A stretch of 64,000 nt of DNA, taken from Pyrus communis. Taxonomy: Eukaryota > Streptophyta > Magnoliopsida > Rosales > Rosaceae. The notes beneath the pieces are model-generated. The model had not been told where the DNA came from. It saw nothing but the letters and a program-made list of their open reading frames with translations, and did not search any database. Below are positions 1-10,659 of this stretch, in pieces; positions within the stretch are counted from its first letter, which is position 1, and each line of letters starts with the position of its first letter. The position numbers and the translations under genes are program-made. The stretch is from contig NC_084817.1 of assembly GCF_963583255.1 (NCBI RefSeq), positions 1,679,001-1,743,000 of the forward strand, read 5' to 3'.

Positions 1-1106
1 TGAAGGAGTTTGATGAGAATCAAACTTAAACCTCACGACTAGCAATAATGTATCCCGATACGAATTTAATCTCTACATATACTCAAAAGGGGGAAAATTA
101 AGAGGAATAATTGGAGGAAAATTTATAGTAGGGCATGTAGAGGAGAGATTTATCGCGTAGGGTTTGATTCATTTGAATTATTGGTGGGAATCCAAATCAT
201 CTTCCATCATCTTCTGCTGATTCATTCGAATGATTGTTGGGAATGCCAATCATCTTCCATCATATTCTACTGAAATCACGGAGATTTTAGCTTTCCAAGA
301 TTCCCATTAGCCAATTATTCTTTTAGAAAATGTTCTATCATCATAAACATTTACAACGTTAGGGTGGCAACTTTCCAAGATTCCCCATTAGCCAACTATT
401 TTCCAGTAGTCATCTTGTTGCCAAACTTTATGCAAAAGCAATGGCTCAAATCTTTGCCTGTGCCCCATTCCTGCAAAAAAGATTTCATGTATTTTGTGGC
501 CAAGCTTTGTTTTATTTCCTAATTTTAATATATGCATGCTTTAATGCAAGGGAGGGAGAGCCTTGGCGCAACATTTCGAAACGTTGCTCCTTGTGATCCC
601 AATTTCCGACAGCCGGACTGTAGAATTTTCCCGGCATGGTTCATGCTTGACAATGACGATTACTTCAGCAAAACATCGACCATCCCCATCCCCATCCCCA
701 TCGACCACAAACTGTGATGCAAACAATGTTTCCAGTCTTCTATTTGAATGCAATGTGAGAGAGCAGAAAATACAGGAAATACATTACGACGACAACAATG
801 TACTTTCAAATATTTGATCGAGAGGAAGAAGAGATGAGCATACAAATTAACTAGAAGTCATCAAGAAATTAGGTACCTTGGATACAAAAGAACATCATCA
901 ACATAGAAACCGCCGGAGCAGAAAATATAGTTTCTGTAGATCCGGTGGCTAGAAAGATTCATAGTTCTGCCCTAAAACCGGCTATTATTGGGAAAGGAAA
1001 TGACACCCTTCCATGTATTTGTGCTTAACAACAAATATTTCTTGGTGCCCCAAATCTCTCAAGATTCGAGTTAAAAAGGAGGAGAAAACTAAAACAACTT
1101 ACAAAA
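1..1106. other. Intergenic DNA downstream of gamma-CA gene
   Basis: No convincing gene. Two local imperfect duplications are visible: a block of about 60 bp with the core catcttccatcat around 165-270, and a block containing ctttccaagattccc at about 290 and again at about 370. A short (CCCATC)n tract lies near 681-705. The segment just below 1107 should contain the 3' UTR of the minus-strand gamma-carbonic anhydrase gene. Confidence 0.6.
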
Positions 1107-4100
1107 TTATTTTAGGTCCTTTGCTGCTTTATCTGGTAATACATTATCGGGAAGAATAAGTTCTGGGGGAATCTCACGAACAACACCCAGCATTGAGTCG
1201 TACTCCTCATCCTTATGTGCATACTTCTTGCGGAGGGCCTTCTCAAACTCAATCTCATCAAACGACTTCACATTCTCAGCTGCATGGACTTGTGCAAGGT
1301 TAGTGTAATTGGTGGCTGACTGGGAGATGAAGGCTTTTTCTTCATCTGTGAGCTTCCTCAGGAATTTTGCTGGGTTTCCTGCCCATACCTGTAATACAAA
1401 TGCATTTTACTGCTTACTCTAAATTCATGTGAAACAAAATTATCAATAACAGTTGACGGTCTTGGACCGCATAAATAAAAGCTTCACTTAGCCTGCCTGG
1501 ATAAAGCTGAGTCCGGAATCGTAGCATACAATTCCAAGCTGATAATGCCATTAATAACAGTTTTCTCTTTGTTTGGATTGCAGTACCCACGTTTTATAGT
1601 AAGAGGATGCTTGACACCAGTCCTATCAAAATAGTTTATGTCCCTACACATTTATTTCTAAAAGGGAAATCAAACAACAGACGTTTACTGCTCGAATAAC
1701 CCAACTTCTTTAAACAGAGGGTGGAAAATTTGAAACTCCACCGCTGCCACCACACACACACACATAAAAAGTAAAGAAAAATAAAATAAAAGAAATAACA
1801 AGCACTCTGCTCCAGCCATTCCCGTGTCACTTTATATCGATCTACTTGAACTAGGTATTATTGGTAAACTTTGTTGTGTATTTTTTAAATAACTCTTACC
1901 TAGATGTTAGAATATTAGAAAGGCTTTTTTGATAACTCTGCTTTTAGTCTATCTCGGCACAATCATAATTCAAAGAATTTCAGATTAATACAATCTTCTC
2001 TGACTGCCAGAACGAGCACGAACAGAAGAAATATAATAAAATTTTAGATAACTGATTTTTTATTTATTTTGTTGGATCCAAAGTAAGAACATGTTTTAGG
2101 ATCAGCAATTTGGAATCTGGCTGGATAGTGGTAACAACAACAGATTCAAATTCTAAGCTATTTTTTCTACGTGTGTTAAGACTCCCAATATCCTTTGCGT
2201 ATAAATGGATAAAGAGGGTCAGCAGGTAGGGTTTTTACACATACCTCTCCACTAGGGATCCTTGTATTCTGTCTCACCAGGGATCCAGCAGCTACCATGG
2301 CATGTTTCTCAACAACGACACCATCAAGAAGAGTGGCTCCCATACCAACAAAGGCCTCATCCTCAACAGTACAGCCATGTATAACGGCACTGTGACCTGC
2401 TCAATGTAAATTTTTGTTACACAAATTATAAAAATTTATTCAGAACTACCATCAGGCAAATTCGAATCAAACATATCTTTGACAGCATAATTACTCACCT
2501 ACAGTAACATTGTCTCCAATAATAGTTGGTAACACCTTCCCGCTTAAATTAGACTTCGCCACATGAACAAGGGAGTTGTCCTGTATGTTGGTTCCAGATC
2601 CAACAACGATGTTGTTCACATCACCTATGCAAAAATACATTATTATTTTTTTACAAATTATTACCAAAATCCACTATAAAATAGCCCTAAAAAACAATTA
2701 CATCTCATATCCAGCTAAATTGACAACAAACCAGAATTCTCCACAGATAACTAATCAACTGTTAGTACCCAGTACTACTCTTACCATTGCTAACCTCCGT
2801 ATACAATGAGAAACGGGACACAACTGTATAAAGTTTAAACTATGAAAAAGACAAATCAGAACAGCAACAGTGCATATTCTCCCAATAAAATGTACATATA
2901 ATCTGAATATTACTCCTAGTTTCAACTCTAAACTTAACTGTACATGCACAGATGTTTAGGTGTAACAAATCCACGATTTCTGCAAAGTGCATCAGTAACA
3001 TATATGCACAGATGTTATGAGAAATATATGTACTTGAAATCTAACACAGAATAAAGGTTAAAGAGGTTCTAGATATGGATAACATCAAGCACAAATCGTC
3101 AGCTCATGGACCAACAAAAAGGAAAAAAACAGCATAAAAAGAGTGGTCTTTCTTCCAAAATTCCCATGCTACTTAGAACTCATGTATACATTGTATTAAA
3201 TGAAATTTGTATATGACTCTGTCTGAAAAGAAGTTCTTACCTCTCAAAACACAACCATACCAAATGGAAGACCCTCTTCCCACTTGAACATCGCCAATGA
3301 CAGAGGCACTTGGCGCCACAAACACATCTTTGTCAACCACAGGAGCTTTATCAAATACGTTCATCAGAGTTCTATGTCGAGACACTACAGAAAAGAACAT
3401 AATCACAACCCGAAAACCCTGAATCACCCATGTAAACAAACTAAGAATGCACTATGCTGGCAATGTATTAGCTTTTCAAAAATAGGTGAACCAAACTACA
3501 ATGCTGGTTATAAAAAAATTTCCATTTTCGTTTTCTTCATTTCCTCCCCTCCTCGACCATAAAACTTTGAGCTTTACGGTTTGACTGGCTACACACACGC
3601 AGAAAGGCCACCACTTTACCACCGGAATGACAGGCCCAATCGTTTCCATTACTCAAAACTACTCCACAAAATTTCATTTCACATAAATGATAAAATATTT
3701 AGGGACCTTTTTTACTTCTCACACACACTTTGTTAAAATTTCTGTCCTTTGATATTCTTCAATTCATCCTATCTGATGGCCAAAAAATGGAAGGGTGTGA
3801 GAAGTGAAAAGGGGTCTGGATATCACAGCCCAATATTTAACGATTCCAAGAACCCCCATTTAACAAAATTTTCAAATTAATGTTGGGTTGATAATAATCT
3901 GCTAGTGAGAACACACACATTCCTACATACATGACTATCTAATTCTGCAATTGCCTATCAAATGAAAAGCAAAGCCCTAAACTTTATGCTAATTCTACAG
4001 CTTCGATGTCGAAATCAATACGAAATGCGAACCAAACATCCCGTAAATTACCAAAATCATAAAAAATAAATCAAATCCGAAATTAAGAGATTGAGCTAAA

Positions 4101-4255
4101 AGATGGGATCTAGGGTTCGAGAGAAAGGGCTTAGGCTTACGCTGCTCTTTGAAGTAGTAGCTGCCCTGGAGGCTGCTGCCGAGGCGATCAATGGCCTGGC
4201 CCGTCTCCCGAATCCAGAATCCGACGGTGTATATTGCTCGTCCTAAAGTCCCCAT
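1107..4255 (-). CDS. GAMMACA: Gamma carbonic anhydrase, mitochondrial (complex I subunit)
   Basis: Five coding exons on the minus strand: 4141-4255, 3241-3384, 2499-2624, 2245-2396 and 1107-1388. All introns are GT-AG, and they join into a 272-residue protein, close to plant gamma-CA1/CA2 length (about 275). The start MGTLGRAIYTVGFWIRETG is the family N terminus, so I chose this ATG over an in-frame ATG 30 bases upstream. Residues about 55-180 form the left-handed beta-helix (hexapeptide repeats such as SVIGDV, IIGDNV and GATLLDG). The three zinc-ligand histidines are present at H107 (NSLVHVAKSN), H130 and H135 (GHSAVIHG), so this is a catalytic-type rather than CA-like subunit. In plants these proteins form a trimeric domain on the matrix side of the membrane arm of mitochondrial complex I and are needed for its assembly. 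Intron 1 (3385-4140) holds a MITE. Family identity is certain; CA1 versus CA2 orthology is not resolved. Confidence 0.95.
3702..3818. mobile_element. MITE-like inverted repeat in gamma-CA intron 1
   Basis: The left arm reads gaccttttttacttctcac and the right arm is its near reverse complement, gtgagaagtgaaaaggggtc. Between them is an AT-rich core containing cttcaattcat and atctgatggcc. The same core and arm pattern recurs at 41135-41262, so this is a dispersed non-autonomous DNA element. The superfamily was not determined. Confidence 0.65.
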
Positions 4256-5663
4256 CTTGTTCTCACTTGCTCCGCCAGCTACCACCAGCTCCTCCGCTCA
4301 CTGCCACTCTCTCTGACTCTCTGTTGTGTGATTTGAAGCAGGCCGGAGAAACGAAGGTATTGGCCCAAATTGGAAGGGTTAGGGTAGAATATCCCAAAGC
4401 CTAGGGAGGGTATTAAAGGGATTTTAACCTTCTTTTGTTAAATTACCAAAGCATCCCCGGTTTCAATTTAATTAGAGCCAAAGTATGGTTTTCGTCCTTC
4501 ATCTTGGTTAGTGTAGTTTAATCATTTTGGTTTTTGTAGTTTAAATTATAGTGATTTTTCAACTGAGTTCAACCTAATATCTATCGCTACCATCACGAGG
4601 TGATTCAGTAGTTGGGAATGAATTTCAAGCCTGTACTTCACATGGCATATTCTGAGTTCGATTCTTTACGCTGGTAATTCACGATGGTGGCTACAGTGAG
4701 TCTTCCTAACCCCTCAAAAAATAAATTGTTGTGATAATGCCCAAATGACCATTGTGTGGATGAATAGCATCAATTAGGGTTAGTTTGGAAGTGCTGTTAA
4801 AATGATTGAAAGCGTGCTTGGTAAAAATGTTTTTGAAAATAATGCACTTGAAAAAGAGTTTTCAGTCTTTTTATTTTTTGAACAAACGATATTATCTACA
4901 CTAAATAGAAGAGGGTGGGCTTAGCCTCACTATGGATTATCAATAATGTGGTTCAAACTCACATTTGGCGAGAATCGAACCTAAGATCTCTCATTTACAA
5001 ATGAAAAGAAATACCACTAGACAGCAGTACTAAATAACTTTTAGTCATTTTAAATGTACTGTTCAAACTAGCCTTCAAATATATCTTTAGAGAAAAGGAG
5101 ATCTTCTCCCAAAAAACTGAGCAAGGGCCTTTAATTAACCGCCAAGCCCAACGGCCATTTAAAGGACGCGGTTAATTTGTCAAACACGAAGCTGTGCGTT
5201 TCGATGCCTTTAACCGCGCGCATGCAATTGAGGGCTAGCGTGCTATGTTATGTTCTTCACCCTTTTGATTTTCACCGACCTCAAGTAGTGAATAAGCTTA
5301 CAAAATTCATCTGCTTAGAAATTTGGATTTAACAATTTGATTCTCTCGTCTGATCCAAACACACACTTTGAAAGGTAAAGACTTTTTCCTATCTCTCTAT
5401 TTTTCTTGAACTAAATTATTGGTTTTTATGGAGAATTTTCAAAATTTTCCATTTTTAATCTCGTTTTTCGTTTGAAAAATGTTTGATTCCGATTTGGGTT
5501 TGAGAGATTATTGGGGTTTTGATGAACCCATGAAATGTGAATTGATAAATCCGAATTGGTGACGCTCTAGAGATGATTTATTTTCTCGGGAACCAAACAG
5601 AATCTAGTATTTTGAGTTGGGTCATTGCTTTTGATGCTCAGGAAAATCGGAGGCTAATTTGTC
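4256..5663. other. Intergenic region between gamma-CA and RER1 (divergent promoters)
   Basis: The two flanking genes are transcribed away from each other, so the outer parts should carry their promoters and 5' UTRs. The middle holds a tRNA-like SINE copy (about 4885-5037). A GC-richer stretch with ccgcgcgcatgc lies near 5214. No further coding potential is convincing. Confidence 0.6.
4885..5037 (-). mobile_element. SINE-like dispersed repeat
   Basis: On the minus strand this reads as the repeat with landmarks cttagg(t)tcgattctcgcc, then a stretch reading ttgaaccacatt, then a block like tgaggctaagcccaccc. The gttcgattc-like segment resembles a Pol III B box. Related copies lie at about 8690-8815 and 18971-19085 (+) and at about 17080-17222 and 23985-24130 (-). 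Confidence 0.6.
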
Positions 5664-6979
5664 ATGGAAGGAGTTGGGGGCGGCGATGCTGGCTCGGCGG
5701 TGGCGCCGTTGGCGAAGTGGAGGGACGAATTTTCAAGGGCATTTCAGTACTACTTGGACCGGTCGACCCCGAATCCGGTTCACAGATGGCTGGGGACTCT
5801 TGCCGTGGTGGCGGTTTATGTGCTCCGAGTTTACCATGTTCAAGGGTTCTACATTGTGTCATACGGCCTGGGAATTTATATCTTGAATCTGTTGATTGGG
5901 TTTCTGTCACCAAAGGTTGATCCGGAGCTCGAAGCGTTGGACGGGGCTTCGCTGCCAACCCGAGGTTCGGATGAGTTTAAGCCGTTCATTCGCCGCCTTC
6001 CCGAGTTCAAGTTCTGGTAATTGAGGAACTTCCTTAGTGAAATTGTGAGAGATAGTTGCATTGTATATGTATTTTCTATGGGGTTTTGGGTGTGATCTAA
6101 AGTAGGTGTTGTGGCTAGTTTAAAATGTTTGAGTAGCACTTATATGAATGCTACTTTCGATCACACCAAAAAAAACCCGCCTTTCTGATCCCGGGTTTTT
6201 TTGGTGTGATTGAAAGTAGGTGTTGTGGCTAATTTAAAATGTCTTGGCTACTTTTATGTATGCTTTTAAAATGTGTGCACTTGTATGGATGGTAGAAGTG
6301 TGAACTTAATAAGAAGCTTGATAAGTCAACAGGATCTTTTAGCCTCAACATGGTTCCGCTGATGGCACCTCATCGAGAACAGAGTGTAAAAGAGATGGAG
6401 GATAACGGGGTCCTTCATGAAGCAGCTCACGATAGTGCTGAATGGAAGTTGGGATTGTGTCAATGACTTCAGCAGTCGAGATTGTTCTTTCTCGATTTGA
6501 AAGTGGTTATTGCACAAACGCATTGTTTACTGTAACATATACGTTATTGCAATTAATGTGTGCTTGTATGTGTTCAGTTTTATGACTGCTAACTGAGACT
6601 CAGTAATTTATTCTCTTGCTTATGTGGTTTCAGGTATTCCATTACAAAGGCTTTCTGTGTCGCCTTTCTGATGACCTTCTTCACCGTGTTTGATGTCCCC
6701 GTTTTCTGGCCCATTCTCCTCTTTTATTGGGTCGTTCTTTTTACTCTTACAATGAAGCGCCAGATAATGCACATGATTAAGTACAAATATGTACCGTTCA
6801 GCATCGGAAAGCAGGTGAGAGCGCTACAATGTTGTTCAGCCACCATTTACCTTTTTTTACCCTAAAGCAGGATCAATTGTATTGTTGAGAGTTTCCTTAA
6901 GTTCAACATTTTTACTCGTTCCCTTTGATTATTACAGAGGTATACAGGGAAGAGACCTGATGCCGCGAACTCAGACTGA
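5664..6979 (+). CDS. RER1: RER1 protein, Golgi-to-ER retrieval receptor
   Basis: Three coding exons: 5664-6016, 6634-6814 and 6938-6979. They join in frame to 191 residues, the usual RER1 length. The N-terminal half has the RER1 signature of a short cytosolic head ([20 protein letters not shown], residues about 18-37) followed by the first hydrophobic hairpin. The charged loop ends in EFKFWYS across the first splice junction. The second hydrophobic hairpin is [20 protein letters not shown], and the tail contains [15 protein letters not shown] and ends [13 protein letters not shown]1 cycles between cis-Golgi and ER and returns ER membrane proteins by recognising polar residues in their transmembrane segments; its tail binds COPI. 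Intron 1 (6017-6633) contains a hairpin and a direct repeat. The alternative frame starting at 5573 is a shadow. Family assignment is secure; the paralogue (RER1A/B/C) is not assigned. Confidence 0.95.
6151..6219. repeat. Hairpin in RER1 intron 1
   Basis: The left arm ctactttcgatcacaccaaa and right arm tttggtgtgattgaaagtag are reverse complements with one mismatch. The stem continues through an A-run and T-run to a ccgc..cggg apex. A direct repeat of about 37 bp (tgtgat.aaagtaggtgttgtggct) occurs at about 6091-6128 and again at about 6205-6241, so the hairpin lies between the copies and overlaps the second. It may be a small MITE. Confidence 0.6.
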
Positions 6980-7719
6980 AGCTTTGGTCGAATCAGCGTT
7001 TAGGAAAAGTGAACGAAAGAAGTGCAGTGTTTGAATGTTTTTATTTTTTCTGAAAACTTTACTTGTTAATACTCGCAAAATTCATAGATATGTTTGAATT
7101 TTTCTCACTATTAGGATAATTTGCTTACTATTAGGACTTAATGAGGAGTGAAAACTTGCATAAATTGATAATTCTCACTTGTCATTAACCTGTTTGATAT
7201 TTACCTGTACTTTCGTTCTTCTTCCGCTTTACTTGCTGCTGAATTACTGAATGCCATGTTTTGAGTATATTATTGTTGTGCATTAATTAAATCGTGGTGT
7301 TAAGCAAGCGGGGCTGCGGGGTTATGATTACCAGGTGGACTTGGGGAGAGTCTTAGGGTTTGTGAGATGCCAGATAGATGTCCAAATCATGCACCTAATA
7401 TGCATAACAACCCTCCACCAACTGAACAACGAAATCACACACTGCAGTTTTTATTTTATTGCTTGACTTTTGTATTATCGAAACCCATAAGCAAACAATT
7501 CTTGTAAATTAAGCTTAGTGTTTTATTTTAATCACATAATTAATTAGGCAATGGCCAGCTAATAGTGTTCGTGGTCTCCTCTACTCTATCCTCTCTCTTC
7601 TTTCTTCTTTCTCTTTCTGCATTCCATTCCTTCTCTTAAACCCCTCGAATTGAAACATAATATTCTGTCTCTCCAATTAAACCGGGTTTTCTCTCTGCTC
7701 CACCCCCGACGGGCAACAA
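6980..7719. other. Intergenic: RER1 3' UTR and promoter of next gene
   Basis: No coding potential. A pyrimidine-rich tract at about 7573-7700 (ctctcctc/ttctttctt), immediately before the ATG at 7720, looks like the 5' UTR or initiator region of the downstream gene. Confidence 0.5.
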
Positions 7720-8158
7720 ATGAGTGGGAGAACCTATGTTGTGATATTCTTCTTCTGGGCTGCTCTTACTGTCATCACCCCCACACTCGTTTTTCTTTCA
7801 GAGACTTCCAAACCGTACTTGGATTCAAATGGTAAGAAGACTGAGTTATGAACATTTTATTGTACCCTTGGATCTCTCGTACTTTGAAATTGTTGTAATC
7901 TATTTTGCTTTGTGTTTGGCAGGTGAGGAAATTGAAGGAACCAAGGGTAGAAGACTGATTGGAATCGTAGGATATGAATCACAACGTCGACCACGAGTTC
8001 TGCCAACTACGGAAGCCCCTACAGCATCACCATCACTGGCGCAAGCTCCAGTTTCGGAACTAAAACCAGGTTTGAAGCATGGAGAAGCCAGTCTTGTAAA
8101 GGTTTTTATAGAGTCATTGAGATTTGTGATCAACAATACTAAGTTCAAGTTAAATTAA
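7720..8158 (+). CDS. Small membrane-anchored protein of unknown function
   Basis: Two exons, 7720-7831 and 7923-8158, separated by a 91-bp GT-AG intron (aat g|gtaaga ... ggcag|gtgagg). They join in frame to a 115-residue protein. It starts MSGRTYVVIFFFWAALTVIT, and residues about 6-27 form one hydrophobic helix directly after a short positively charged N terminus. This could be a signal anchor or an uncleaved signal peptide. A basic segment follows (KGRRLIG, about residue 46), then a Pro/Ala/Ser/Thr-rich linker (APTASPSLAQAPVSE) and a basic C terminus (FVINNTKFKLN). No enzyme motif is visible and I do not recognise the family. The clean splice sites, the start-proximal hydrophobic helix and frame continuity support a real gene. 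Confidence 0.7.
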
Positions 8159-9544
8159 GGCGGAGTCGGAGTCAGATTCTTATAGGATTTTAGGTTAGGT
8201 TGTTCTTCATGCATAAAAGCTACTTCGGAGACAAAGCTCGCACTTTTCGGTATGAGCCTCTCTGATCATCTTCGGAAGAAAAATGTAAGTGTGACATGTC
8301 AATACAAGGAAGAGAACTGCACTGGTTTTCCTATAAAATGTATGTTTGTTTTGTTTTCTAAACGTCGAGGGGGAATGAAACGCTATATTAAGAGCTAGTT
8401 GGTCGTTTTTCCTGATATTAGTTGTACCGAAAAGTAAGGAAAAGCATAAGCTGAGGGAACATCATATGTGAGCGAAGACGTTGAATGATGGATGTTTTCT
8501 TGTCATTATATAAAGTTAAAAGAGACATTGTGGTACGGGTTGTCTCCTAAGCAAGCAAGACAAAGTTCAACTCATAATTTGCTGAGGACCAAATTTAAAC
8601 TGGCTTGTAATGTAAGGATCGATAGTGTAGTAATATAAATGTGAACACAACCGACTTTTGTTCAATTTAAAATTGGTAACAGGTGTCATTTATTATTACG
8701 ATATAGTGATATTCATTTTCACTTGTAAGTGAGAAGTATTGGGTTCGATTTTCGCCAAAGATGAATTTGAACCACATTAATATGATTATCCGAGTGTGAG
8801 ACTTAGATTCAGAAACACTTGTAAGTGAAAGGTATTGGGTTCGATTTTGCAAGAAGTGCTTTTATTATGAACAAGTTTATATTTTTATTAACAACATGAG
8901 AAACACTTGGAAGTGTTTCCCGAAGTTCTCCATAACCCAAAAGCACGCTCAGGTTAAAAAATTTCGATTTTTTCATTTGAGCCTTTTCTGTAAGAATTTT
9001 TTTTTAGTACTGTGAAAATTGTGTTTTCTATAGTGTGAAAGTTGAATATGTGGGAATTTTTTAAATAAAAAAAATTATGGCGTCTTGGTTGTGCTGGGTG
9101 ACGAAATTTGTAAAATAGTTGTAGTTTTCTAAGAAAGTTGCGATTTTTAATAATATTTTCTCAATTGGAAGACTAGAAAATGATTGAAATAATGTTCTCT
9201 CTTTTTATTTTTATTTTTTTATTTTTCAAACTTCTCTCAAGTTTTTTTTTTTCTTGGATTTAAAAGTACCGGATTGGTTAGAATGGTTATTCATCTCTCC
9301 AATTGGTTCTTTTTTTATTCTCACCAACTTTTTTGTCTAATATTATTTTTTTTCATTTTTTTTTTGTGACTTTTGTAGAAGGGACCTTCGCCAAGGTGAA
9401 GTATCTAAACATGAATCGCAACATTTAGCTTTGCTTCATGTTCTACATTTTTTTGTTGTTTTTGTGTCTAATATTATAAAAAGATGATTCAGCATCAGTT
9501 TATATAAAGATGAGATACAGATGAACTCATTGCCTGTCTACCCC

Positions 9545-9591
<47 letters not shown>

Positions 9592-10659
9592 TGGTCGTTC
9601 AACCTGGTCTTTTAAATCCTCCAACCACATTAAAGATAGAAATCTGTCTATGTTTCACAAACCAATTTACGTAACAGGTTTTTTTTTTATTTTTTATTTT
9701 TTTTCCTTCTTTTTCATCTTCGTCAATAAGTATTGTTTAATAATACTAAAATCTTTTGGTTGTAACAACCAACGAAGCCAGTTAGATTTTCCTTCATTTT
9801 GAAACATAGGAATTCAAACCTTTTTCAGTTTTTAGTATCTTCACATATTTCAGTTTTTTTAGTTTCTGTGTATATATACTCTGTTTTGCATTCTTTTATT
9901 GGTTTTGAAACTACAAGTGAATATATCAGAAGACTACCTTCTATAAAATGGTTCCTATAATATAATTTTGTATATAATACTCTTACACTATCTTTTACCA
10001 ACTTTTCTTACACAATCGCTCCAGGTCATGCTATTCAGAAAGTGGTTTGCAGAGTTCCAAGAGCTTGATTCACCCAATTTTTCGTTTTCATGTAAAAATT
10101 CTTTTAAAAGGCTTGAACATCCTTCGATCCAAATAACATTAACTTTCTCTAACAATCTTTTATCCCTTTGAATCATAATTTTTCATACAGTTTCTAATCT
10201 CGCAGCAACGCACGGGTACTATTTCTAGTATATTCCTATATCTCAAAATATCATCCGGTTGTATGGTAGAATCTCCCAGTCCACCCCAAAAATCTCACTA
10301 TTTTTAGTTATAAATCTACATACTAGGAAATCTCAAAGTGTTTGACATCTATGAAAATCATAATAAACCACAAATGTGCAGGAAAACAGAGAAATTACAT
10401 TAAAAAAAATTATTATTATTAACGGCACGTGAAAGAGTTCGAAACTATTATAATAATATAGGGAAGGGGAGTCTCAAATCCAGACACGTGTAGAAACCTA
10501 ACACTCCATCGACTAGGATATAGAAATTGCGTTAAAACCATGTAAATTTTGTTCCCATCACAAACACTCTTCAGCTCAAACAACATTAACAACATTTAAA
10601 TTATTTTTTCTGAGTTGTTATGCAAATATCTTAGCTGAAGCCCTGTGATCTTAATTTCT
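8159..10659. other. Intergenic, AT-rich, with repeats
   Basis: No gene is supported. It contains a SINE-like repeat (about 8690-8815) with a partial second copy of its ttgtaagtg..ggtattgggttcgattt part immediately after (8815-8850), a (TA)n microsatellite at 9547-9582, and long T-rich tracts from 8995 to 9370. Open frames here are low complexity and have no splice partners. Confidence 0.6.
8690..8850 (+). mobile_element. SINE-like repeat plus partial tandem copy
   Basis: This copy reads acgatatagtgatattcatt, then cttgtaagtgagaagtattgggttcgattttcgcc, then gaatttgaaccacattaa. The ggttcgatt segment matches a Pol III B-box. The middle part is repeated at 8815-8850. The same family is listed at 4885 and 18971. 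Confidence 0.6.

Noticed and set aside
5573..5920. Open frame overlapping RER1 exon 1 in another frame
   Set aside because: GC-rich exon shadow; the RER1 frame at 5664 carries the conserved motifs and consistent splice phases.
9547..9582. (TA)n tract as a promoter or origin
   Set aside because: Simple microsatellite with no nearby gene start.
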